Below are positions 41,408 to 52,500 of a stretch of DNA of 64,000 bases, piece after piece. The stretch is from Prorocentrum cordatum (Eukaryota > Sar > Dinophyceae > Prorocentrales > Prorocentraceae): positions 22,501-86,500 of the forward strand of contig CAUYUJ010018868.1 of assembly GCA_963575745.1 (NCBI GenBank), given 5' to 3'. Position 1 is the stretch's first letter, and every line of letters begins with the position of its first letter. Under the pieces are notes generated by a model, which saw only the letters and a program-made list of their open reading frames with translations, had not been told where the DNA came from and made no database searches. A program made the position numbers and the translations under genes.

Positions 41408-42466
41408 ATGGCCGACGCTCGGATGTCTGATGCCGAAGCCAATGATCGGAAACGGAGGCGTGATTTGGAAATGGCAGAGGAGAGAGCCAAAGAGTTGCAG
41501 CAACGTCAGGTGATCCTCAGTCAATCTAGTGACTCTGGTTTCAAGGCTTTCCTGGAATGGACATTCGACAAAGATGATCGATCAAAACGTGAGAGTGAGG
41601 AGAGCCGTCAATTATTTCAGACACTTCATGAGAAGACGGATAAAACGGAGAAGGCTGTTGTTGATCTCCAAAAGCAACAGCATGCTGATTCTGCGCGCAT
41701 CACGGCTCTTGAGCAGCAGATGAAAAACGGTCCTCCTTCCCTCGGGGGTGCTTCGACTCGCTCGGGTGCCCCATCGGACTTTGCGCCACATTTCGTAGAA
41801 GCTTACGGATGGGTGGAGGACTGGACTTCGGCAGAAACGCGTAATCGTACTTCTATCTCTGACAGGAATGCATATCAGTTGGTCACAAATTTGTTAGCCG
41901 TGCTGGAAACAAAAGATCCTCTTCTTCGTGCCAAGGTCGACCCCATGGGCTCATGTCGTCTGCAGGGAAATCGTGCTTCATACGCGAGTGTTCGGATCAA
42001 ATCCAATGCGGGCACTGAAAACGATGACCTTTGGAGCGCCAAGAAGATCTGGGAAAATGCTTGGAACGATGCTGCTCAGAAAAATCTGCTGCTGGATCAG
42101 ATGGCGGGATATGGTGCCAATTTCCCCTCGCGAGTAAAGTTCAGGGTTGAGAGCGCACCGTGGAAGACACCACACCTGCAGGCCATCGGTCGGTTTCACG
42201 GCATCTGCGCCAGAGATTCGTGCCTTCGCAACATCAAACTCAAAGGAACGGCTGGCAGCGGTGCTACACCTTCTGAGATGTGGACCGACCCAGCGGAGGA
42301 CGGAAATCGAAAGCAGTTGGGTGAGTTCGCAGCCGGTGGCCAGTACGGTGGTTCGGGCCAGTGGCGTATCATCCAAGAGAATTGGGATGCCTTTGCGTTG
42401 TTGCACCGTTTGGCCATCACGTCAGAAACGATGGAGCAGAGGCTTGCTACCGTCAACCGTCGTTGA
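41408..42466 (+). CDS. LINE e3 ORF1 protein, 352 aa
   Basis: ATG 41408 (MADARMSDAEAND) is chosen because it begins right after the leader repeat and gives a length like e4 ORF1. Charged, coiled-coil-like N-terminal half (MAEERAKELQQRQ; ESRQLFQTLHEKTDKTEKAVVDLQKQQ). The shared block FAPHFVEAYGWVEDWTS is at about residue 124. The C-terminal domain has KFRVESAPWKTPHLQAIGRFHG and a Gly-rich end (AAGGQYGGSGQWR) also present in e4. No zinc knuckle is seen. Probable RNA-binding partner of ORF2, by position. Stop UGA 42464-42466 followed by C; ORF2 continues in phase. Confidence 0.87.
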   Translation: MADARMSDAEANDRKRRRDLEMAEERAKELQQRQVILSQSSDSGFKAFLEWTFDKDDRSKRESEESRQLFQTLHEKTDKTEKAVVDLQKQQHADSARITALEQQMKNGPPSLGGASTRSGAPSDFAPHFVEAYGWVEDWTSAETRNRTSISDRNAYQLVTNLLAVLETKDPLLRAKVDPMGSCRLQGNRASYASVRIKSNAGTENDDLWSAKKIWENAWNDAAQKNLLLDQMAGYGANFPSRVKFRVESAPWKTPHLQAIGRFHGICARDSCLRNIKLKGTAGSGATPSEMWTDPAEDGNRKQLGEFAAGGQYGGSGQWRIIQENWDAFALLHRLAITSETMEQRLATVNRR

Positions 42467-45400
42467 CAAACGTCGCGGGGCTCGGGTGCTATCTCCGTCA
42501 CCTGCGCCTCGCAGAACATCCAGAGGGCGGGTAAGGCCGCCAATCATCAGTATAACGTTCTGCGTCTTCTATCTCACGATGTCCATTGGGATCAGCTGGG
42601 CTTGCAGGAATGTGAGAATGTCGACTTTAATTCAGACTGGTTTGCTACGTTGGGGGTTAGTGCGCAGCTATCTTCCTGTCGCAAGGCAGGCATATTGTAC
42701 CGTGGGGGAACGGCAATACGTGAGCAGTCTAGTGGTGACAGATGGGTGGCTGTCCTTTTCAATCGGGTTATCTTCGTCTCACTCTACCTTCCCGACAGCT
42801 CTGTGGGGGAGGCTCTCAACATCACGGATGTTTGTCTTCGTTCTATTTCTCTTCTCAGGCGGTACTGGGAAGGTTTGCATGGTTCTCTCAAGTTGGTCGT
42901 TGCTGCAGATGCGAATGTGGAAGTCAGACCACATCTCACGGACATCGAAGGCACCGCCTTGACAGGCCCAGGTCTGCTAGGCGCTGATGTTTGTCATGGG
43001 GATGGTGGGATGGAGAGGGAAAGGAGGATGAGGTATTCGTTACTACGTATCAAGGTGGAGGACTGGATGATGGAGGAGAGCTTGATTGCCAGCAACACGT
43101 TCAGGGAGAGAGAGATCACATGGTACGGATATCGGACAGGGGCACGAGAGGCGGGGAAGGTCTTGGACTCTGTGCTAGTATCTCGTGGTACCGTGTTTGC
43201 GCCCGCCTCGGTGTCCTGGCCTCGCGAGTTGGGCAGTACTCGCAGGTTTAGTGACCACGCGTTGGTGCAAACGGAGTTGCAGCTTGATAGACCAGTCGTC
43301 GCGCCCAGATACGTTGCACGGGCTGTGCGGTGCCTATCCAGATGGATGCCGCTGACCTGGCACGACGGCTGCTCGTTTCAGACACGTCTCGACTCGTGAA
43401 TCGACGAGAACCTCAGCCTCGGAGAGATTGAGAAACGTTGTCATCGTGAGGCGTCTGCTACTTCGACTGCCCCCTGCTCGTCTATGCTTCCTCCCCGTCG
43501 GCACCCTGAACTTATTCGATATCAGGTGGAAGTGAAGAGGTGGGAGGGGGACAAGACGTCGGAGGAGTTCAAGAAGCTCAGGAGGAGGAGAGACCAGGAT
43601 AAGAGGAAGTTCGGCAGGAGATGGATGGCTTGGAGGTTCTCGGAAGGGCAGAGGGGGACACAGAAGCACACGATCGAGGGCGTCCACGGGTCCGTGGATC
43701 GGGTTGATTGGCACGCCTCCCTCTTGGATCACACGCAGAGCTACACAGATGTGGACGATCGCGAGCGTACCCATCTCTCTCTGGCCTCGCTGCGTGCACG
43801 CGTGGCTGCTGGATCCCAGGATGTTCCCCGTCTGCCTGTCTCAGCGGTGTTTCGAGCTCGTTCTCGTCTTCATACGGCAAAGGCGTCAGGGCCAGATGGG
43901 ATCTCCGCGGAGGTGCTCAAAGAACTCCCGTATCGGACCGTTCGTATTTTTGCTGATCGTTTTGATGAGATATTTCGTGGTCTTCGTGCCGTGCCTGGAT
44001 CTTGGCGTCAGACCTTCATTACCCTGATGCCGAAAAAGTTGAAAGTGCTCACCCATCTCTCGGAGGCTACTAGGAGTATTGCCGTGGAGAGTGCCATCAA
44101 GAAGTGGTACTCGTCGTCGGTCCTTGTCGTCCTCGAGCCCTACTTTACCAAGGTGTTGCCCCATATCTCGCTCTTCGGGTTCGCGGCCGGGCGCTGCTGT
44201 GGGGAGATCTCGGGGGCCCTCAAATGTGCGGCCCAACATGCGGCAGTCTGGGGAAAGGATAGGTCTCTGCTGATCGCCAGTTTGGACGTTAAACAATTTT
44301 TCCAGAATGTGACGGTTCAGAAGATCACACTTGCGTTTGAAAGACTCGGTATTCCTCCGTATCTCCAGCTGGCTCTACTGGAACCCCTGGCGGACGAGGT
44401 CTCCACGGTGCTCTTCGAGGGTCTCGGGGTCCCTGAGGTCAAAGTAGACAAGCACGTTAGGACGGGAGGTAACGAGAGCCCAGCATGTTGGAACGCTGTA
44501 GTGGCAGCCATTTGGGCTGATATTGTTCAGGACTGGGACAAGGGAGGCCTAGGCTACGAGTGTATCAACCCTAACCAGACAACTGAGACCGCCGTGGTAA
44601 ACCATCTCATTTTTGCTGACAATGTGTACATCATTGGCTCAGGCCTGAATCCCAAGGCTTTTCAACGACAGTTGGATGACTTGACTCTTGCCTTGCATCA
44701 ATGGAAGTTTGATTGGAAGTTGGATAGCCTGCAGTTTGCTGCTATTGGTTGCTCCCCTGGGAAATTCTTTACCAGTATCCATCGCTCTAATATGCCTGGG
44801 GATATCGGCCTCGATGGGGCTGATGAGTACGTCAGTGTCGAGCTGCAGCAGGTTTCCGTCCTCAACGTCCTGGGGAATGACATCGCGGTTTCTTTTCGCG
44901 AGCCGCATGTCGATGTTGACCGCCGTCTCAACGCTGCTCGCAAGGCATTCTTTGGGCATATCCAATACTTTCGGTCCCGTGCGGTGCATTGGCATCTGAA
45001 GTTCAAACGTTATCAGTCCATCGTGCAATCTACCCTGCTCTTCGGCTCGGAAGGGCTGACGTGGGAAAAGGACTCGATTCACAAAATCCACGTCTTTGAG
45101 GGCACATGTTTGTTGAGGATGTGTCATAAATCGAAACCCGCCAGTGTGTCCTGGGATATATGGCGCCCTGCTCTTTTGCATGTTGTTCGAAAGCTATTTC
45201 ACGATCATGGGTTTCAGAGTTCGGTTCAACGTTTATTGCATCGTTCATGGTTGCTGGCCAAAGATGTTGCTGAGTATCATGCTACAAACTGGGATGCTGC
45301 ATATGCGAATCGGGAAGATTGCAAACGTCGTCGGCTGGCTCTCCTCATTGCTCCTCCCAATGGTGCCCGTGCCTGGAGGGACGCCAGAAGGATGCTGCTG

Positions 45401-46482
45401 TGTTCGTGTCCATCGTGGGAGGGTGCTCGTTCAGACTTCAGTGAGGTCCTCAGACAGAAGGGATCGTGGAAGGAGGCTAGTGCTCTGAAGCGTATTCGTG
45501 TCGGAGCTGGTGCATCAGGAGAAAGACCTTGGAGTTACATGGCATATATCCTATTTGGGGCCTCTTGGTGGAAGGACGGTGAGTTTTCCTGGAAAACGTT
45601 CCTCGACAAGATGCCTGATTACCTGAAACATTGTGGCCATGAGAAAGCGTTTGAGTATTTCGTGTATTCTGGAAAGGGGACGGACCCCGTGGTGGAAAAG
45701 ATGTCTTGGGATGAGTTGATGTCTCAGGACGTGTCTGGAGCGGAGGCGGAGAAGTTAGCAAAACGGTCAGCCATCCTAAATGAAAGGGCGACGGTCTGGG
45801 ATGTTGTTTCGGGTGGGCTCCCTGTGGAGCTCTGCGGAGATAGTCTTCTTATTATAAATTGGGTCCGTGGGAAGTGGAGGGTGGGAAATAACGTGTATCA
45901 AAAGAGAGTCGATAAGCTGGTGGTAAGATTGCTTGGCTGGAAAATCGATACCATCTCAGATCCAGTTTCCTTGGTCGTGACTTCCCCAAACATGAATTCA
46001 GAGAGAACAACCAGAGGGCGGATGCCCTCACACATTGTGCGCGGGAAGGCCGCGATTGTTACACTATGAGGCCTGTTCCACCCGATCTTGTAGAGTATCA
46101 TGAGCTTGTTGCCCTCCGCGGTCGTTTCGACGGCGGAGTGGATGCGTCTGGTTGTGGTATTGGTTTCTTTCTCGAGGCCGCCTTTCTCCCCCATCCTGAA
46201 CATTGCTCCAAGCGCCTGCGGCATTCCGCTGCCCCCGACTCGCCTCAGCCTGCTGCCTCCTGTGACGGTCTCGTTTGGAGAGATGTTGCGGAGGCGGCCC
46301 TTCTCTTGCCTAGAGATAGTACAGTCACTGATGCCGAACTGACGGCGCTGGAGCGCCTCATTGGGGCGGCCGAGTGCGTGCTGAGAGCTCACAGAGAGCT
46401 CGAGGCGCCCTGCTGGGCGTTTGGCTCGGGCAGGCTTCGACGGAGCCTTCACTGCCCGCAAAACCGCAAAAAACCAGGTTGA
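42467..46482 (+). pseudogene. LINE e3 ORF2: endonuclease, RT, RNase H (broken)
   Basis: It continues in the ORF1 frame after one UGA, and there is no in-frame ATG for more than 500 bp. Endonuclease: LGLQECEN, AADANVEV, VLDSVLV, RFSDHALV. UGA at 43397-43399 (LDS-stop-IDE). RT: KASGPDGIS, SLDVKQFFQNV (motif A), VRTGGNESPACW (motif B), IFADNVYI (motif C, ADN, about 44607-44630), FDWKLDSLQ, LNVLGNDI. Short linker. RNase H: LCGDSLLIINW, then a frame change near 45955-45980, then ENNQRADALTHCAR, LRGRFDGGVDASGCGIGF, TVTDAELTALERL. The last frame reads through the A-rich terminus and stops at the TGA of the target (46480-46482). Confidence 0.9.
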
Positions 46483-47923
46483 CGGTTCACCACTGGCGCC
46501 AGTAATTCCGGGGCGCTGGAGCTGGTTGGCAAGAAAAATCTCGACGGATCTTTTGCTGACTTTTGGTCGGTTGAAAATTTTGTTCTCGAAATTCAACAAT
46601 TCGTTTGAGCTCTTGCATTTCTTCCCGTGAAATTCGACCATTTTCGCTCGACATCTCAATCTCAGGTCGATCGGGTAGATACTGCCAAAAAGCACTACGG
46701 CGGGATCGGCCGTTTCGGGTCATCTTGACTCACGGTGACGGTTTTCTGAACATAACTCGAGCTATACAATAGCTACAGATGTCATTAACAGAAGCTGATT
46801 TACAATCATCAGGCGCGTTTGTCTGTTGAATCTAGAGGTCTGCTACTCGGTCTGCTACTCGAGCCGGGTCGCAAAACTATTGGTATTCCTCGAGTCATCG
46901 ACGATTCTCTGTAACTCCAGCTCTATAGGGAGCTGTAGAACTGATTGGCACAGAAAACGATGTAGAATGATAAGGCGCGTTGGTTTGTTGAATCTAGAGG
47001 TCTGAACTCGGTCTCCTGCTCGAGCTAGGTCCGCGGAACTATTCGTATTGTTCAAGTCATGTGAGAGGTGCTCTCGACTTTCAGTACTTAACTCGGGCTG
47101 TAGGGGGGCTACGGGGCTTGTAATCACAGACGCCATTCAGAGACATCAGGTGCGTTCGCCTGTCGCATGGAGAGGTCTGAACTCGGTCTGCTACTCGAGC
47201 CGGGTCGCAAAACTATTGGTATCCCTCGAGTCATCGACGATTTTCTGCAACTCGAGCTCTATAGGGGAGCTGCAGAGCTGATTGGCACAGAAAACGATGT
47301 AGAATGATGAGGGGCGTTGATTTGTTGTATCTAGAAGTCTGTACTCGGTCTGCTACTCGAGCTAGGTCAGCAAAACTGTTCGTATCGTTCAAGTCATCTT
47401 GAGAGGTGTTGTCAGTTTTCGCACGTAACTCAGGCTGTGGGACAGCTACAGAGCTGATACGCGCAACTGATTCGAAGTTATTATGCGCGTTCGCCTGTTG
47501 CATCTAGAGGCCGGACTGGGTTTGCTATGGTCCGTAAAACTCTTCGTATTCTTCGAGTTCATTTTCTGTGAACTCGGGCTGTAGAAGAGCTACAGAGCTG
47601 GTGCGCACAGAAACCGATCCAGAAGCATCAGGAGCGTTCGTCTGTGCATCGAGAGGCTGAACTCGGTCTGCTATCCGAGCTAGGTTCACAAAATTATCCC
47701 TGTTCGAGCGGCCGAGAAATCAGAAGGAATCATGAGGCGTGCAGTTCTCCCTACTGATATTTTCTACACGCTGCATATGAGTTATAGAACGGTTCAGCAC
47801 ATCAATGGGATATCGCTAGACGCCTGAGATCAGTCTGCTTGCAGCTCGGGCTGAAAAACAATCGTTCTCTGCCAATTCTTCGGACAGGAAGCTCTACGAG
47901 TCCCCCGGCGGTAAGAAAGGTTG
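46473..47923 (+). repeat. Right half of e3 target, R1 unit, left half of e4 target
   Basis: The right hairpin half (arm decayed, gttcaccactggcgcc) closes at AGT 46501-46503. R1 head and about six eroded monomers follow, with two near-duplicate stretches (46850-46920 and 47195-47270: gagccgggtcgcaaaactat). It ends gaagctctacgagtcccccg with loop aagaaaggttg, cut by e4 at 47923. Confidence 0.8.
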
Positions 47924-48479
47924 AGGAAGCGGAGCTTACCTCCCGCTCTCCCTCGGCCTTGTCCCGCCGGGGGGCTCTCTCGAGCTGCATTGTGCAGTAG
48001 GGAGTTGGGTTCCACATACTGTACACTCTTTCGCACACATCTTGGACAGCCTGCGGCCCCTCTGCTGGCATCAGGCTCCTGATTGAACTGGTTACTGGGA
48101 GGCAACGCCCTGCTGGTACGAGTGGAGCACGCATACGTCTGCATCTGCTTTTGTTCTTGGGAGCGTGCCTTCTTCCATTTTTGCTCTCGTCCATTATTCA
48201 TTCTACGTGTGCGAGTTTGAGTATTGTTGTATCGTTCTGTGCAGTCACGAACAGCTTCGGAGAGCCAGCAGGAGGGTGGAACGTCTTATATCCTCTCGGA
48301 GAGCCCAGCTGTGTTTGGGATCGATTCTTTGCAGATCTGGAAGACTTTTACTGGGAGGATTATTGTCGCTTAGAGTGTTGCATATTTCGTCGTTCTCGAC
48401 CTTATCGACACTACTCGCGTCGTTCTTGGTGTTTCTGTAAGTTCAAGAAGGGTCGTTTCGCCAGTTCTTTCCAGAAGAA
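47924..48479 (+). promoter_or_regulatory. 5' leader of LINE e4
   Basis: Shared opening (gagcttacctcccgct; ctcgagctgcattgtgcagt, a small hairpin; catactgtacac), then about 450 bp with no clear repeat. Open frames in it are not conserved with the other elements. Confidence 0.5.
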
Positions 48480-49550
48480 ATGGAGGTTGACGGTCAGGGT
48501 AGCAAGAGGATGAAGACGGATATGGAGGAGGAGGAGAAGGTGGACAAGACGGGAGGTGACATTCGTGATCAAAAGGCCATGAGAGAGAAAATTCTGAGTC
48601 TTCAAAAAGATGAGAGTTTGCGATTGTTCATGCAGATGTCCTTTCAGAATCATGACGAGTCGAAGGCCGCCTCGGTGGCCACTGACGTGCGTATTAGTGG
48701 TATGGATCAACGTCTCGGGGTCCAGACAGAGAAACTCACGGCCATTGAGAAGAAACAGCAGGAGCAGGAGATTAGGCTTAAGAACTTGGAGACCCTGGCC
48801 AGCCAGGACACTGCTTCGATTGGATCCTCTAACTCTACGATAGCAGCCCCGAGATTTGCAGGACGAACATCGACGGCAAAATTTACTCCTACATATGTAG
48901 AATTGTACGGATGGGTCCAGGACTGGTCGAATCGCACGAGTAGGGAACTTACGATGATTGACGATACGGATGCCTGCACACTACTCCAGAACACCCTGGG
49001 TCTTTTGAAAGCGGACAACGAGCAGTTACACGGTCAAGTGGATGTGGTTAGCTCTGAGAAACTTGCCAGATCGAAACCGATGACGGGGAATATCAAGATT
49101 AGATTTAAGGTTGGGACAGGGAGTGAAGTGGTCTATGCTGTACAACGCGCTCTCACACGTATAAATGATGACGCAGCGCTTAACCACGCCTTTTACACCA
49201 AGGTGAAGTCGAAGATGTCTCGTTTGAGAGTTCGTGCAGAGGTCCCAGACGAGAAGATCCCACACAATCAAGCGGTTGGCCGATTTCATGGTGTCTGGAG
49301 CAGGAAGCACCCCACCATCTTCCTCAAAGGATCGACTGGGTACGGAAAGTCGCCGTCCACGATGTACTCTGACCCCGTTGAGGGGAAGCGGAGCTTGCTG
49401 GCCGAGTATCAGGCGGCCAGCTTCGGGGGATCTGGGCAGTGGCGAGTTATCCCAGCAGCTTGGACGTCTTTCGCCCAGAGGCACGGCATCACCATGACGG
49501 CGACAGAGCTCGAGGAGTTAGTCACGGACTCCAGGGCTGCTTCTCAGTGA
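48480..49550 (+). CDS. LINE e4 ORF1 protein, 356 aa
   Basis: ATG 48480 (MEVDGQGSKRMKTDMEEEEK). Acid/basic N-terminus, then coiled-coil-like sequence to about residue 105 (QRLGVQTEKLTAIEKKQQEQ). Shared block FTPTYVELYGWVQDWSN at about 137. C-terminal domain with RLRVRAEVPDEKIPHNQAVGRFHG and the Gly-rich AASFGGSGQWRVI. The family is the same as in e1-e3 and is not one I can name; RNA binding is an inference. UGA 49548-49550 followed by C, and the downstream frame stays open in phase. Confidence 0.88.
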   Translation: MEVDGQGSKRMKTDMEEEEKVDKTGGDIRDQKAMREKILSLQKDESLRLFMQMSFQNHDESKAASVATDVRISGMDQRLGVQTEKLTAIEKKQQEQEIRLKNLETLASQDTASIGSSNSTIAAPRFAGRTSTAKFTPTYVELYGWVQDWSNRTSRELTMIDDTDACTLLQNTLGLLKADNEQLHGQVDVVSSEKLARSKPMTGNIKIRFKVGTGSEVVYAVQRALTRINDDAALNHAFYTKVKSKMSRLRVRAEVPDEKIPHNQAVGRFHGVWSRKHPTIFLKGSTGYGKSPSTMYSDPVEGKRSLLAEYQAASFGGSGQWRVIPAAWTSFAQRHGITMTATELEELVTDSRAASQ

Positions 49551-52500
49551 CGCCTACGGGCGGAGCCGACGGAAGTCCGCTTCGCCACGCTCAACCTTCA
49601 ACGTGCTGGGAGGAAGGATGACAAAGCTTATAGTGTTCTGGCGAGGGTAGTCTACGGAGCACACCTAGGCTGGGATTTCCTGGGGGTACAGGAGTCTCAG
49701 AACATCGACGTTATGGCGCAATGGTTTGTCAAAATGGGACTGTACTACCACGTCTCGGAGGATCGCCGTGCTATGATACTCTATCGGAGGGCTGATAGCG
49801 TTCGAGGCCAGTGGGCCTCAGAGAGGTGGTGCGCGATCCTTGCTGGACGGATTCTCTTTGTCTCATTGTACTTGCCTGATGCCAGCCAGCCCGAGTTTCT
49901 GGAGATATCACATTGTGCACTCCAGTCGGTGAGCTTGCTCAGAAAGTACGTATGCCGTCGTTATGGTTTCTGTCGTCTTGTTGTTGCCATGGATGCGAAT
50001 GTTGAGATACAGCCACACTTACAGCATGAGGAGGAGGTTTATTCGGGAGGAGGCTTGGAGGTAGTGCAGATCCAGGCCACGGGGACCAAGGAGCGGGAGA
50101 GGAAGGAGAAGGTGGAGAGCTTGCGACAGGAGGTGGAGGATTGGTTGGTTCAGGAGCGTATGTGTGCTTCGAATTCTTTTGGAGCTAGGAAGCCGACTTG
50201 GTTTGATTATCGGAAGGGGTCCCGCCGTGAAGTGCTGGATTACATCCTTGTTCCTCATGGATCGCAGGTGTCGGGGTGCTCGGTTGAGTTTCTGTACGTA
50301 GGACAGCAGCAGGGAGCCGTGATGAGATTATCAGATCATGCCCTTGTTCGAGCTTCTCTGAGAGTGGCGTCCAGGGAGTTGGCGAGACGGAATCTCTCAC
50401 GACGTGCTCGAACCCTAAAAGGCTGGGACCCACTCAACTTGTCTGCTCGTCGATCGTGTCGCCAGTTGTTGGATGCCAATCTATTTTCGTGTCAACTTAT
50501 GTGTCAGGCAGAGAGTGTTATCTATTCGTGTGCGTCGGCCACCGAATGTACCCCGAAGCGCCCAGCTCGAGCCCCTGAACGATCGGAATTGCTGCGGTCC
50601 TTGGATGTGCAGGTCTACCGGAGGAGGGCGGAGAGGGGGACGTTAGCCTATCGACTTCTACGCAGAAAAAGAGATCGGGAAGCCAGAAAATTCAAAAGAG
50701 CGAAGCTGGAATGGGAAGCGGAGCGTCCACGTAAAGCAGCTTTGAAGGCGGTGAAGATTGAGGGGGAGGAGAGCGTGGACAGGGAGAGGTGGATGGAGGA
50801 GATGATGAAGTTAAAGGAGGTCTGCGAGGATGAGGAGGAGCGTCTGCGGTCGATCAAGATTGTCCAGGGCCTCAGGGAGGAGCTCCAGGGGTCCCCCAGA
50901 CCCCAGGAGGCGACACTCACGATGGTGGTGGTCCTTCGGGCCCGAGCTCGACTCAACCCTGGAAAAGCCACGGGGCCCGACGGGGTGGGGGCAGAAGTAA
51001 TCAAAGCGCTTCCGTGGAGAGCCGTTCGCACTATCAAGCGATTATTTTGTGATATCTTACGTGGCATTGTTGTACCTCCATCTTCTTGGCATCAAACATT
51101 GACGACGTTACTTCCCAAATCTTATCCGATATGCGATGTTTCTGATACGAGACGTATTTCTGTGGAGAGTATCTTTAAGAAGTGGTACAGTACTTGTCTC
51201 TCGATCATGCTTGAACCATATTGTCTCCAGGCTGGCACTCATGCATCGTTATTCGGTTTCGTTCCCAAAAGATCATGCACTGAGATATTTGCAGGACTTA
51301 AGGCAGCAGCACAACACGCCTCACAGTGGGGGAAGGATCGACGCCTGGTTCTTGGGTCAGCGGATGTGAAACAAGCTTTCCAGAACACGAAAATCTCGAC
51401 GGTCAAACGTGCGTTCGACGTCCTCTCTATCCCTCCCTGGCTCCAGTACGGTGTGCTCGTGCCTATGCCGTGCGAGGTCACTTCGCTTCTCTTCCAGGGC
51501 CTGCAGCTGCCGAATGTGGGAATCGATACCCACATCAGGACAGGTGGGAACGACAGCCCCTCCTTGTGGAACCTGATAGTTGTTGCGATGTGGGCTCCTT
51601 TATTTAAGCTTTGGGATGAGCAGGGGATTGGGTTTCATTGTCTGGATCCAAATTCGGTGGGAGAAGTTTCGGCCTCGGTTCCTGTACACCACTTGCTATA
51701 TGCCGACAATATCTTTATCTTGGGATCTTCGGAGGAGGAGTTTAGGCGACAGGTAGGAGACATGACAGAGACTCTGCGGGGATGGGGATTCGAATGGAAG
51801 ATCGAGTCGCTCGAGGTCGCGTTTATCGGTTTCTCGGAGAAGCCAAAACATCCTATCCTGGTTCGGGTTCAGGATCAGATGGTGCCGTTCAAAGTAGTTG
51901 ACGAGATGAATGTCTTGGGGAACAGCATATACTGTAGCTATAGGGAGGCACACCAGGACCTTCGGCGACGGATCGGGGCCGCGCGACGAGCCTTCCATGC
52001 GCATGCAGCCTATTTTAGATCAAAGGCAGTCCCGTTTTCGGCCAAGTGTAGGAGTTATATCACTCGGGTTCAGAGCATTCTCATTTATGGAAGTCAAGGT
52101 ATTAGTTGGGACAGGGACTCCTTGCAGAGCCTGAATGTCTTTGAGGGAAATTGTCTTTACCAGATGACGTCACCCCAAAAGCCAGCCTCCGAAAGTTGGG
52201 TAGTTTGGAAGCCAGCTCGACTCAGAATTGCTAGACGGATGTTCTTTGAAGCAAAGTGCCAGAGTGCAGTGCAGAGAGTTCTTTATTCTTTGTGGCAGCT
52301 TGGAGCTGACATAGCATCATATTTCGGAGCTAATGTCGACAGCGGATATCAGATTCCTGAGTCGGAGCTGAGCCCAGGGATGGTCGCGGGCTCTTCAGTT
52401 ACCAATGGGATGGTGGAGGTCTCTTCAGTTACCAATGGGATGGGGGCTGTCTCTTCAGTTACTAGTGAGATGGGTGCGGTCTCTTCAGATACGAATGGGA

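Larger units (their letters stand above)
41014..46472 (+). mobile_element. LINE e3, full length in layout, inactivated
   Basis: Flanked by accaggttg (41005-41013 and 46473-46481). ORF1 is intact; ORF2 has one UGA between endonuclease and RT and one frameshift inside RNase H. There is no separate 3' tail: the coding frame runs into the A-rich end and stops in the flanking target sequence. Confidence 0.92.

Noticed and set aside
22742-49550. Genome-wide reassignment of UGA to an amino acid
   Set aside because: The e2 and e4 ORF2 frames of about 1650 and 1470 codons contain no internal UGA, use TGG for Trp throughout and end in TAG, and e1 ends in TGA; a local readthrough event fits better.
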